Source: Methylovulum miyakonense HT12
Lineage (GTDB): Bacteria; Pseudomonadota; Gammaproteobacteria; Methylococcales; Methylomonadaceae
NCBI RefSeq assembly: GCF_000384075.1
Contig: NZ_KB913025.1
Coordinates: forward strand, 1,937,551 to 2,001,550
DNA length: 64,000 nucleotides
Reading direction: 5' to 3'
This document shows, in pieces, positions 56,517-64,000 of the stretch. Under the pieces are notes generated by a model. The model was not told where the DNA came from and did not search any database. It worked only from the letters and a program-made list of their open reading frames with translations. A program made the translations under genes and the position numbers. Numbering within the stretch: the first letter of the stretch is position 1; each line of letters begins with the position of its first letter.

Positions 56517-57146
56517 CTATAATTTTGAATAGTTATCAATTTTTTCGTTAATTTTTGCTATTAAAGCATCAAACCCTTCGCGTTGCAAAATACTGGTGTA
56601 CTCCGATCTTTTCAACGCCAAATCGCTGACACCATTGGCAATAATATTGATGATCCGCCAACTATTGCCTTTTTCTTTCAGCATATAATCAAATTTGACA
56701 TCCTTTTCGTCAGGGATGGTCAGGCGGGCATGGACGACGACACCGCCTCTTGTGGTTTCTTCTTCTGAATCAAAAATAAAGGCTTCGCCAGTAAATTCCT
56801 TAAAATTATGCGCATAGGAAGCGATGCTGAGCTTGCTAAACACATCAACCAGCTGCTGCTGCTGCGTTTCGGATAGTTTTTCCCATTCTTTGCCAACGAC
56901 GATGCGGGCGATTTTTGTCAAATCATGGCTGTTCGAGACGGCGTCTTGTAGTTTGTCGTAGCGTCCTGAGTAGCCTAATTGCTTGCCTTCTTTCATGACT
57001 GCGATCAATTGCGCCTGGAATTTGTCGACAATCTGTCTGGCGCTGCTGGCTTCTTCGGCAAAAGCTTGCGACGCGCCTAACAGCAGCATCACGAGTGTTG
57101 CCAAGCACCTTATTTTGTTGAACGAATGTATTTTAAACACGGTCAC
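56517..57146 (-). CDS. hpnM: MlaC/Ttg2D-type periplasmic lipid carrier (HpnM-like)
   Basis: 209 residues: signal peptide (AFA-EEA), then the toluene-tolerance/MlaC domain (MKEGKQLGYSGRYDKLQDAV, FIFDSEEETTRGGVVVHAR). In hopanoid clusters a protein of this type is named HpnM. It starts at a GTG with AGGAG upstream and is followed by mlaA. It could carry hopanoids or phospholipids between the membranes; the hopanoid link comes from the neighbours. Confidence 0.85.
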   Translation of the reverse strand: MTVFKIHSFNKIRCLATLVMLLLGASQAFAEEASSARQIVDKFQAQLIAVMKEGKQLGYSGRYDKLQDAVSNSHDLTKIARIVVGKEWEKLSETQQQQLVDVFSKLSIASYAHNFKEFTGEAFIFDSEEETTRGGVVVHARLTIPDEKDVKFDYMLKEKGNSWRIINIIANGVSDLALKRSEYTSILQREGFDALIAKINEKIDNYSKL

Positions 57147-57233
57147 CGCGGATCTCCTAAATCATAGTGTTATGTTAAGTTTGTCGATTATCGCATAGGC
57201 CGATAGCCTATTTGCATCGGCCTATGTGGGCGG

Positions 57234-58343
57234 TTAATCGGCCATTTCCACTCTGATTGGGATGCCAGCTAAGCGTGGTGTTTGGGTTTCTGCCAAAGGC
57301 AGTGGCAACGGTTCGGGAACCATGTCACCTTCTGTTTTGGGGCCACGGATAGCCGTCAGCAAGCCTTTTAACGGGTGCTTCAGCATGTCTTCAACAGCCG
57401 TTGCTTCATAGCCGCAATGCGCCATGCAGCTTGCGCATTTGGGGTTGGTGCTGTTGCCGTATTTGTCCCAAGGTGTGGTGTCGAGAAGCTCCTGAAAAGT
57501 TGCCGCATTGCCTTCGTCAGCCAACAGGTAGCAAGGCTTTTGCCAGCCAAACACATTGCGCGTGGGGTTGCCCCAAGGGGTGCACTCGTATTTTTGGTTT
57601 CCGGCAAGGAAATCAAGATAAAGCGAGGAGTGGTTAAGTTTCCATTTACGGTTTTTGCCGATTTTGAAAATGCCCCGGAACAATTCTTTGACATCACGGC
57701 CTTTAATGAACACGTCCTGCTGCGGGGCGCGTTCATAGCTGAAGCCGGGTGCGATGGTGACGCCTTCGACGCCGAGTTCCATGGCATAATCTAAAAATTC
57801 AGCCACTTCTTCGGCATTTTCACCTTGGAACAGCGTGCAGTTGATGGTGACCCGGAAACCTTTGCCTAAAGCCAGTTTAATCGCTTCAACAGCACGGTCG
57901 AAAACGCCTTCTTGGCATACCGACGTGTCGTGCCGTTCCTGCATGCCGTCCAGATGGATGGAAAAGGTCAGGTAAGGCGATGGTGTATAATCGTCGATGC
58001 GTTTTTTCAGCAATAGTGCGTTGGTGCACAGATAAACGTATTTTTTGCGTGCGATAATGCCGGCAACGATTTGCGGCATTTCCTTATGGATCAGCGGCTC
58101 CCCGCCAGGAATTGACACCATGGGCGCGTTGCATTCATCAACGGCTTGCATGCATTCTTCGAATGACAGGCGTTTGTCGAGGATGTCATCTGGATAATCG
58201 ATTTTTCCGCAACCGGCACACGCCAGGTTGCAACGGAATAAAGGCTCCAGCATCAGCACCAGAGGGTACTTTTTGACGCCTTTGAGTTTTTGTTTGATAA
58301 GGTAGCTGCCAACGGTTAATTGCTGACGTAATGGAACACCCAT
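57234..58343 (-). CDS. hpnH: Adenosyl-hopene synthase HpnH (radical SAM)
   Basis: A 369-residue radical SAM enzyme that adds adenosine to diploptene, the first step in making extended C35 hopanoids. The N-terminal cluster motif is CNLACAGC (C-x3-C-x2-C), followed by SIPGGEPL and a SPASM-like set of later Cys (CASCMAHCGYEA). GGAGG lies before the ATG. It heads a minus-strand unit with hpnM and mlaA. Confidence 0.94.
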   Translation of the reverse strand: MGVPLRQQLTVGSYLIKQKLKGVKKYPLVLMLEPLFRCNLACAGCGKIDYPDDILDKRLSFEECMQAVDECNAPMVSIPGGEPLIHKEMPQIVAGIIARKKYVYLCTNALLLKKRIDDYTPSPYLTFSIHLDGMQERHDTSVCQEGVFDRAVEAIKLALGKGFRVTINCTLFQGENAEEVAEFLDYAMELGVEGVTIAPGFSYERAPQQDVFIKGRDVKELFRGIFKIGKNRKWKLNHSSLYLDFLAGNQKYECTPWGNPTRNVFGWQKPCYLLADEGNAATFQELLDTTPWDKYGNSTNPKCASCMAHCGYEATAVEDMLKHPLKGLLTAIRGPKTEGDMVPEPLPLPLAETQTPRLAGIPIRVEMAD

Positions 58344-58559
58344 TGTAAATCCTCCAAAATTGTTATGGTTGGCAATAGCTTAATGACGGGCTACCGGCCT
58401 GGCTCTAAAGTGTGAAAAATATTAAGCGTGTGGCAATAAAGCAACAATAAAACGCTAGTGACTGAAAAACAACCCTCTAGCTGGGTTTGTCTGAAAAAAT
58501 CTTCAAATTAGATTGCGGCTTTATATAATACAATTGCTTAGCTATTACTGACTAGAATA

Positions 58560-58790
58560 CTATCTTTTAGCTAATGACTCCAGTGTTTGCGGTAAATATT
58601 CCAGGAGCTCCTGTAATAGGGAAGATTTTAGTGGGATTTCGCATAAATACAACAGTCCTGCATAAATGGCTGTTTTTTCTCCCAATAAATGGCTTGCAAT
58701 GCCTTCTAAATCAGGGTGTTTGTAATAAAACAACATTACTTTGCAAAATACCAACAAACAGTCTATTATTGTTGCCAAGCGACTATACAT
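58560..58790 (-). CDS. Possible small protein in the hpnH-squalene synthase gap
   Basis: An open frame of 76 residues (MYSRLATIID...), with reasonable helix-forming content and no signal. It has no good ribosome site, and a plus-strand frame of the same length overlaps, so it may be chance. The rest of the 474-bp gap 58344-58817 is AT-rich and presumably holds the two divergent promoters. Confidence 0.3.
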   Translation of the reverse strand: MYSRLATIIDCLLVFCKVMLFYYKHPDLEGIASHLLGEKTAIYAGLLYLCEIPLKSSLLQELLEYLPQTLESLAKR

Positions 58791-58817
58791 AAATGAACAC
58801 GGTTAAATTGTAAAATT

Positions 58818-59906
58818 ATGGGCACACCTCGAATATCTCTGGATAACCCAAAATTGCTTTATCAGCTTTCGGATGATGATTTTCAGGCGGTATTGCTTGA
58901 AGGCGTGTCCAGGACTTTCGCGCTTACGATCCCGCAACTGCCTGCCCAACTTTACCGTGCGGTCGCGAACGCCTATTTGCTATGCCGTATCGTTGACACC
59001 ATAGAAGACGAGGTTTCACTGACCGCCGGGCAAAAACACCATTTTTGTAGCGAATTCATTGAAGTGGTCAAAACCGGGGAAAATTCCGAGCCGTTCGCTG
59101 TTGAGCTTTCCCCCTTGCTTTCCAGCCAAACGATTGCGGCTGAGCATGCTTTGATCCATGTTTTGCCTAGGGTCATCCAAATCACCCATACCTTTGATGC
59201 CGAGCAAGTCGCGGCATTGACGGGCTGTGTAAAGACCATGGCCGAAGGCATGCCGATTTTTCAAGCCCAGAATTTACATAATGGCCTTGCCACGCTCGCA
59301 GATATGGACCGCTATTGTTATTACGTCGCCGGTTGTGTGGGCGAAATGTTGACGCGGCTTTTTTGCCATTATTCACCGGACATTGCCCGGCACCGTGAGG
59401 CCATGCTCAAGCTATCGGTATCATTCGGGCAAGGTTTGCAAATGACCAATATTTTGAAAGATATTTGGGATGATGCCGGGCGCGGCGTTTGTTGGTTGCC
59501 ACAGGATATTTTTACTGAAACCGGTTTTGACCTTAAAACCCTAAACCCCGGCACTGATTCGGCCTTGTTTAGAAAAGGGCTGGAGCACTTGGTCGGCATT
59601 GCCCATGGGCATTTGCGCAATGCTTTGGAATACACGCTGTTGATACCGGCCCATGAAACTGGTATGCGCAATTTTTGCCTTTGGGCGATAGGGATGGCAG
59701 TGCTTACTTTGTGCAAAATTAAGCAAAACCTAAATTTCAACCATTCCGATCAAGTGAAAATTACCCGCAACAGCGTCAAAGCGACGATTGTTGCCACTAA
59801 GGCTTTAGGCCGTAGCAATATGCTGCTCAAATTACTGTTCAACCTGGCCAGCCGTGGGCTTGCCACGCCGGACTGGTCATACCCAATGCCCTCCTCTAAA
59901 AGCTAA
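58818..59906 (+). CDS. Squalene synthase
   Basis: A 362-residue trans-prenyltransferase that joins two farnesyl diphosphates to squalene. The two Asp-rich motifs are in CRIVDTIEDE and ILKDIWDDAGRG; a GRSN-type C-terminal membrane helix is weak. It is a single-protein Sqs-type rather than the HpnCDE set. It is followed by shc after 24 bp. Confidence 0.9.
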   Translation: MGTPRISLDNPKLLYQLSDDDFQAVLLEGVSRTFALTIPQLPAQLYRAVANAYLLCRIVDTIEDEVSLTAGQKHHFCSEFIEVVKTGENSEPFAVELSPLLSSQTIAAEHALIHVLPRVIQITHTFDAEQVAALTGCVKTMAEGMPIFQAQNLHNGLATLADMDRYCYYVAGCVGEMLTRLFCHYSPDIARHREAMLKLSVSFGQGLQMTNILKDIWDDAGRGVCWLPQDIFTETGFDLKTLNPGTDSALFRKGLEHLVGIAHGHLRNALEYTLLIPAHETGMRNFCLWAIGMAVLTLCKIKQNLNFNHSDQVKITRNSVKATIVATKALGRSNMLLKLLFNLASRGLATPDWSYPMPSSKS

Positions 59907-59930
59907 CCTAGATTTTTAAGGACAATATTT

Positions 59931-61904
59931 ATGTTTACTGATGCTACCCATTACCTCGACCATAGCCATGCGCCTAGCGCGTCCAATGCGATCCATTCCA
60001 ACGCTTATGACCTGAACAAGGCGATTAGCCAAGCCCAAGAAACGCTGCTCGGCCTTCAGGATAAGGACGGTTATTGGGTGTTTGAATTGGAAGCCGATTG
60101 CACGATCCCGTCCGAATACATCATGATGATGCATTATATCGGCGAAATTGATGAAGTCCTGCAAGCCAAAATCGCCAATTATTTGCGTTCACGGCAATCG
60201 GAAGACGGCAGTTACCCGCTGTTTACGGGCGGTGTCGGCGACCTCAGCGGCAGCGTCAAAGTCTATTACGCGTTAAAAATGGCCGGGGACGCCATGGATG
60301 CGCCGCATATGGTGCGTTTGAGGCATTACATCCTCAGCCAAGGCGGTGCGGCAAAAGCCAATGTGTTCACGCGCATCGCCCTTGCCATGTTCAAACAGCT
60401 GCCTTGGCGTGGGGTGCCGTATATCCCGGTCGAAATCATGCTGTTCCCCAAGTGGTTCCCGTTCCATCTGGATAAAGTGTCTTATTGGTCACGGACAGTG
60501 ATGGTGCCGTTGTTTATCCTGTGCACCTTAAAGGCTGCCGCTAAAAACCCTAATGATGTCAATATCCTGGAGTTGTTCATCACACATCCGGACAAAGAAT
60601 GGCATTATTTCCCTGAACGGACTTTGTTGAATAAAATATTTTTAGGTTTGGACCAACTGGGCCGGATAACACGTCCTTTGATTCCAAAGGCCATGCACAA
60701 ACGCGCCATTGAAAAAGCCAGGGACTGGTTTGTCGAACGCATGAACGGTGAAGATGGTTTGGGGGGGATTTTCCCGGCCATGGTCAATTCTTACGAAGCC
60801 TTGTTGTTATTGGGTTATCCGAAGGATCATGAACTGGTGGTGACCGCGCGTAAAGCGATCGACAAATTGCTGGTGGTCAACGAATACGACGCCTATTGCC
60901 AGCCTTGCCTGTCGCCAGTTTGGGATACGGCTTTGGCGGCTTTGGCGATACAGGAAGCGGATAAGGTGAAAGGCGGTTCTGGGGATGCTGTTAATCCGGC
61001 ATTGACCCGCGCTTATGAATGGTTGAAATCCAAGCAGTTGAAAGACGAACCCGGTGATTGGCGTATTGCCAAACCGGATTTGGAAGGCGGCGGCTGGGCC
61101 TTCCAATTTGCCAACCCGCATTATCCCGATGTCGATGACACGGCTATTGTCGGGTTTGCGATGGCGGATTCGCAATTGCCGGAGCTGGATGAATCCATCC
61201 ACCGCGCGACCCGCTGGATCGTCGGTATGCAATCCCAGAATGGCGGCTATGGTGCGTTCGATGTCGATAACACCTACTACTATTTGAACGAAATCCCCTT
61301 TGCCGACCACGGTGCCTTGCTGGATCCGCCCACCGCTGATGTCAGTGCGCGTTGTGCGATGCTGATGGCGCGGGTTGCCAAAGACCATGAAGAATACGTC
61401 CCTGCTTTGGAACGCGCGGTCGCTTATCTGCGTACCGAGCAAGAGGCGGATGGTTCATGGTTTGGGCGTTGGGGAACCAATTACATCTACGGCACTTGGT
61501 CGGTATTGTTAGGCTTGGAACAGACTGGCTTGCCAAAAACCGACGCCATGTACACTAAAGCCGCCGCATATTTAAAAAGCGTGCAACGTGCGGACGGCGG
61601 TTGGGGAGAGGATAATTTCAGCTACCATGACCTTAGCTATAGTGGCAAATACCGTTTCAGCACGGCGTTCCAAACGGCTTGGGCCTTATTGGGCTTGATG
61701 GCCGCAGGCGAGGCGCGCAGCCCCGAAGTTAAGGCGGGCATTGATTTTATTTTGCGCCATCAACAAGCCGATGGTATGTGGAATGACAAGTGTTTTACCG
61801 CCCCTGGGTTCCCCAAAGTGTTTTATTTGAAATACCATGGCTATGATAAGTTTTTCCCGTTATGGGCGTTGGCAAGATACCGTAACGAGCTGGCTAAAAA
61901 ATGA
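59931..61904 (+). CDS. shc: Squalene-hopene cyclase
   Basis: A 657-residue monotopic membrane enzyme that cyclises squalene to hopene and hopanol. The catalytic DxDD motif is DVDDTA (Asp400, 402, 403), and several QW-type repeats are seen (e.g. QxxDGSWFGRWG, QRADGGWGED). AAGGA lies before the ATG. It overlaps hpnG by 4 bp (ATGA). Confidence 0.97.
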   Translation: MFTDATHYLDHSHAPSASNAIHSNAYDLNKAISQAQETLLGLQDKDGYWVFELEADCTIPSEYIMMMHYIGEIDEVLQAKIANYLRSRQSEDGSYPLFTGGVGDLSGSVKVYYALKMAGDAMDAPHMVRLRHYILSQGGAAKANVFTRIALAMFKQLPWRGVPYIPVEIMLFPKWFPFHLDKVSYWSRTVMVPLFILCTLKAAAKNPNDVNILELFITHPDKEWHYFPERTLLNKIFLGLDQLGRITRPLIPKAMHKRAIEKARDWFVERMNGEDGLGGIFPAMVNSYEALLLLGYPKDHELVVTARKAIDKLLVVNEYDAYCQPCLSPVWDTALAALAIQEADKVKGGSGDAVNPALTRAYEWLKSKQLKDEPGDWRIAKPDLEGGGWAFQFANPHYPDVDDTAIVGFAMADSQLPELDESIHRATRWIVGMQSQNGGYGAFDVDNTYYYLNEIPFADHGALLDPPTADVSARCAMLMARVAKDHEEYVPALERAVAYLRTEQEADGSWFGRWGTNYIYGTWSVLLGLEQTGLPKTDAMYTKAAAYLKSVQRADGGWGEDNFSYHDLSYSGKYRFSTAFQTAWALLGLMAAGEARSPEVKAGIDFILRHQQADGMWNDKCFTAPGFPKVFYLKYHGYDKFFPLWALARYRNELAKK

Positions 61905-62629
61905 TCTCCGGCATTGTGGTCGCGCTTCCTGAGGAATTGGCGACGCTGACATCAAAACGCATTGACAAGGGGCATTGCGTTTTTATTGCCAACAAATTAT
62001 TGGTCGCTTATTCAGGGACAGGCTCTAAAAATGCGCAATCGGCAGCCAAACTACTGATCACGAAAGGGGCGACCCAGCTGATCAGCTGGGGTTGTGCCGC
62101 CGCCTTGAGCGCAACGCTGAAATCTGGGGATCTGACCCTGGCCGACACCTTAGTTGATAGCCAAGATGTTGAAATTGACATTGACAGTGACTGGCATCGC
62201 TATAGCAAAGCATTATTGGCGCAATCGGTGACTGTCCATACCGGACGCTTAGCCGAAAGTTTGGCTATCGTATCGTCCAGTAAGGAAAAGCTCCAGATGC
62301 AGTCGATAACCGGGGCGATAGCTTTAGATATGGAAAGCATTGCGGTAGCTAAGATAGCAAAATGCAATGCAGTCCCTTTTCTGGCTATCCGCGCGATTGT
62401 TGATCCCGTGACAATGGATTTACCACATGCCATTGAATATGCCGAAAATGACCAGGGCGACATTGTTTTAAGCCGCCTGTTGTTATTTTTGGCACTACAT
62501 CCTTTTGAATTGCCAAAGCTCATTAAATTAGGTTTGCAGTTTAATGCGGCTAAAAAAACACTTAAAGCCGTCTCGCAACACCTCAACAATATTAGTGAGT
62601 TTTATCACTCCCCCAGTGTTTTACGGTAA
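61901..62629 (+). CDS. hpnG: Hopanoid nucleoside phosphorylase HpnG
   Basis: A 242-residue purine-nucleoside-phosphorylase-type protein (begins ISGIVVALPEELATL, with ALDMESIAVAK late) that removes adenine from adenosylhopane to give ribosylhopane. It is coupled to shc by a 4-bp overlap. The 206-bp gap to hpnO contains a TGCTTTT/AAAAGCA hairpin but no T run. Confidence 0.9.
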   Translation: MISGIVVALPEELATLTSKRIDKGHCVFIANKLLVAYSGTGSKNAQSAAKLLITKGATQLISWGCAAALSATLKSGDLTLADTLVDSQDVEIDIDSDWHRYSKALLAQSVTVHTGRLAESLAIVSSSKEKLQMQSITGAIALDMESIAVAKIAKCNAVPFLAIRAIVDPVTMDLPHAIEYAENDQGDIVLSRLLLFLALHPFELPKLIKLGLQFNAAKKTLKAVSQHLNNISEFYHSPSVLR

Positions 62630-62835
62630 ACCAAAACGGGCAAACGCTAGTGCTTCAACTAGAGTGCTTTTAATCAAAAGCAGGCCGTTTAGCGGCTTGG
62701 GCTAGCGAACCAATCCCACAACATGACAGGCACAATCACGGTCACGCCTCTTGGAACCAACAGCGCAAATAAATCTCGAACCGCGCTGACGAATTAACAA
62801 TCCCATCTGACGTAATCTTAATTTCGAGGTATTTA

Positions 62836-64000
62836 ATGACTTTCAGCATCGCCGAGCTCTTCGCGCAACATAGCACCGATAAATTCGACCTGCACGAGCA
62901 GTATTTGAACAATCAAATGGTTAGGGTTTTAAAAACCATAGGTTATGACCGCCATTACCAAAGGGCGGTCGGACAATATCTTTATGACCAAAATGGCACC
63001 GAGTATTTGGACTTGCTCAGTGGTTTCGGCGTTTTTGCCATCGGCAGGAACCACCCTACCGTTATCAGCGCCTTGCAAGAAACCTTAACGCTAGAATTGC
63101 CCAACCTCGTGCAACTGGATGTGTCCGTGCTTAGCGGTTTGCTCGGGCAGGAAATCGTGAAAACCACCCCCGAAAACCTTAACAAGATTTTTTTCTGTAA
63201 TTCAGGCACCGAAGCCGTGGAAGCGGCGATTAAATTTGCCCGTTATACGACCAAACGCGAAAAGATCGTTTTTTGCGAACATGGCTATCACGGCCTAACG
63301 ATGGGTTCATTGTCGTTAAACGGTGAAAACATTTTCCGTGAAGGCTTCGGCCCGTTACTGCCCGGTTGTAGCGCAATCCCCTTCAATGACTTGGGCGCAT
63401 TGGAAGCCGCATTAAGCCAAAAAGATGTCGCCGCATTCATCGTTGAACCGATTCAAGGCAAAGGCGTTAACCTGCCGGATGACAACTACCTGCCAGAAGT
63501 CGAACGCTTATGCAAGCAATACGGAACCTTGTTTGTCGCCGATGAAGTCCAGACGGGCTTAGGGCGTACGGGCAAATTCTGGGCGGTCGACCATTGGAAT
63601 GTCAGCCCCGATATGATTTGTATGGCGAAAGCCTTGTCTGGTGGGTTTGTCCCCGTGGGGGCTGTGGCGATCACGCAAAAAATCATGGACACGGTTTACA
63701 ACCGCATGGACAGGGCGGTCGTGCATGGTTCGACGTTTTCCAAAAACAATATGGCCATGGCGGCGGGCCTTGCGACTTTACATGTGCTTGCCGAAGAAAA
63801 ATTGGTCGACAATTGCGCTAAGGTCGGCACCGACATTATCAATAGCCTGAACGCGATGAGCGGCAAATATGAATTTTTAAAGGAAGCGCGTGGCAAGGGC
63901 ATGATGATCGCCATTGAATTCAAGTCTCCGAAAAGTTTGACCCTGAAGGCCGCGTGGGCGATGCTGGAAGCGGCAAACAAAGGCTTGTTCTGCCAGATGA
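62836..64000 (+). CDS. hpnO: Hopanoid aminotransferase HpnO (3' end outside window)
   Basis: 388 residues are visible of a class III PLP aminotransferase, cut by the window edge. Motifs: YLDLLSGFGVFAIGRNHP, FFCNSGTEAVEAAIKFAR, the PLP-binding DEVQTGLGRTGKFW, and the Schiff-base Lys in MAKALSGGF. In hopanoid clusters this enzyme makes aminobacteriohopanetriol. The start ATG at 62836 has GAGG upstream. Placement directly after hpnG supports HpnO over an ornithine or acetylornithine aminotransferase. Confidence 0.88.
   Translation, partial: MTFSIAELFAQHSTDKFDLHEQYLNNQMVRVLKTIGYDRHYQRAVGQYLYDQNGTEYLDLLSGFGVFAIGRNHPTVISALQETLTLELPNLVQLDVSVLSGLLGQEIVKTTPENLNKIFFCNSGTEAVEAAIKFARYTTKREKIVFCEHGYHGLTMGSLSLNGENIFREGFGPLLPGCSAIPFNDLGALEAALSQKDVAAFIVEPIQGKGVNLPDDNYLPEVERLCKQYGTLFVADEVQTGLGRTGKFWAVDHWNVSPDMICMAKALSGGFVPVGAVAITQKIMDTVYNRMDRAVVHGSTFSKNNMAMAAGLATLHVLAEEKLVDNCAKVGTDIINSLNAMSGKYEFLKEARGKGMMIAIEFKSPKSLTLKAAWAMLEAANKGLFCQM

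Noticed and set aside
58574-58792. Plus-strand 72-residue frame upstream of squalene synthase
   Set aside because: It has no ribosome site and overlaps an equally weak minus-strand frame; no sign of coding.

Overview
The window looks like the chromosome of an aerobic gammaproteobacterial (type I, Methylococcales-like) methanotroph. Two large clusters point to this. One is a near-complete operon for the calcium-dependent methanol dehydrogenase (mxaFJGI, mxaR, mxaSACKL, with mxaD and the regulator mxaB just upstream). The other is a hopanoid cluster (dxs, hpnM/mlaC, hpnH, squalene synthase, shc, hpnG, hpnO). The genus cannot be fixed from the sequence alone. I saw no rRNA, tRNA or CRISPR.

Layout. 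1-14000 is mostly housekeeping: the end of an fnr-like gene, an FNR-box-bearing intergenic region with a tiny lipoprotein, an alpha/beta hydrolase with a DUF445 protein, ygiQ with a spermidine-synthase-like gene, a CPBP protease, an orphan ParA, mgtE, trpS, a frameshifted gene and manB. 14100-24020 holds a MoxY-like sensor kinase with its response regulator, two exported proteins (one frameshifted), a TonB-dependent receptor with two calcium-type loops, mxaD and mxaB. 24463-35872 is the methanol dehydrogenase locus. 35975-38714 is a minus-strand trio (thioredoxin-like, BNR lipoprotein, outer-membrane barrel) of unknown role. 38873-46448 holds two large surface or secreted repeat proteins, the second split by a 105-bp duplication plus a 1-nt deletion. 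46686-52363 holds a Lon-like protease and a heavy-metal RND pump. 52471-64000 holds a gamma carbonic anhydrase, dxs, apt and the hopanoid genes, running off the right edge inside hpnO.

How it fits together. MxaF/MxaI oxidise methanol in the periplasm and pass electrons to cytochrome cL (MxaG). MxaJ, MxaD and MxaRSACKL assemble and load the enzyme. MxaF has Ala where lanthanide enzymes have a second Asp, so it is the calcium form. Two paralogous LuxR-type response regulators, one kinase and a metal-uptake-type receptor lie upstream, which makes 14.8-24.5 kb a plausible metal-sensing switch region for the enzyme. The right-hand cluster makes isoprenoid precursors, then squalene, hopene and extended hopanoids, together with Mla-type outer-membrane lipid transport genes.

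A striking feature is the density of short palindromic repeats (at least four families) in and around the mxa operon. Some of these read in frame into proteins: the start of MxaA, the end of MxaL, and a cytoplasmic loop of the RND pump. Three genes carry single-base frameshifts at short homopolymers, which could be real mutations, slippage sites or sequencing errors.
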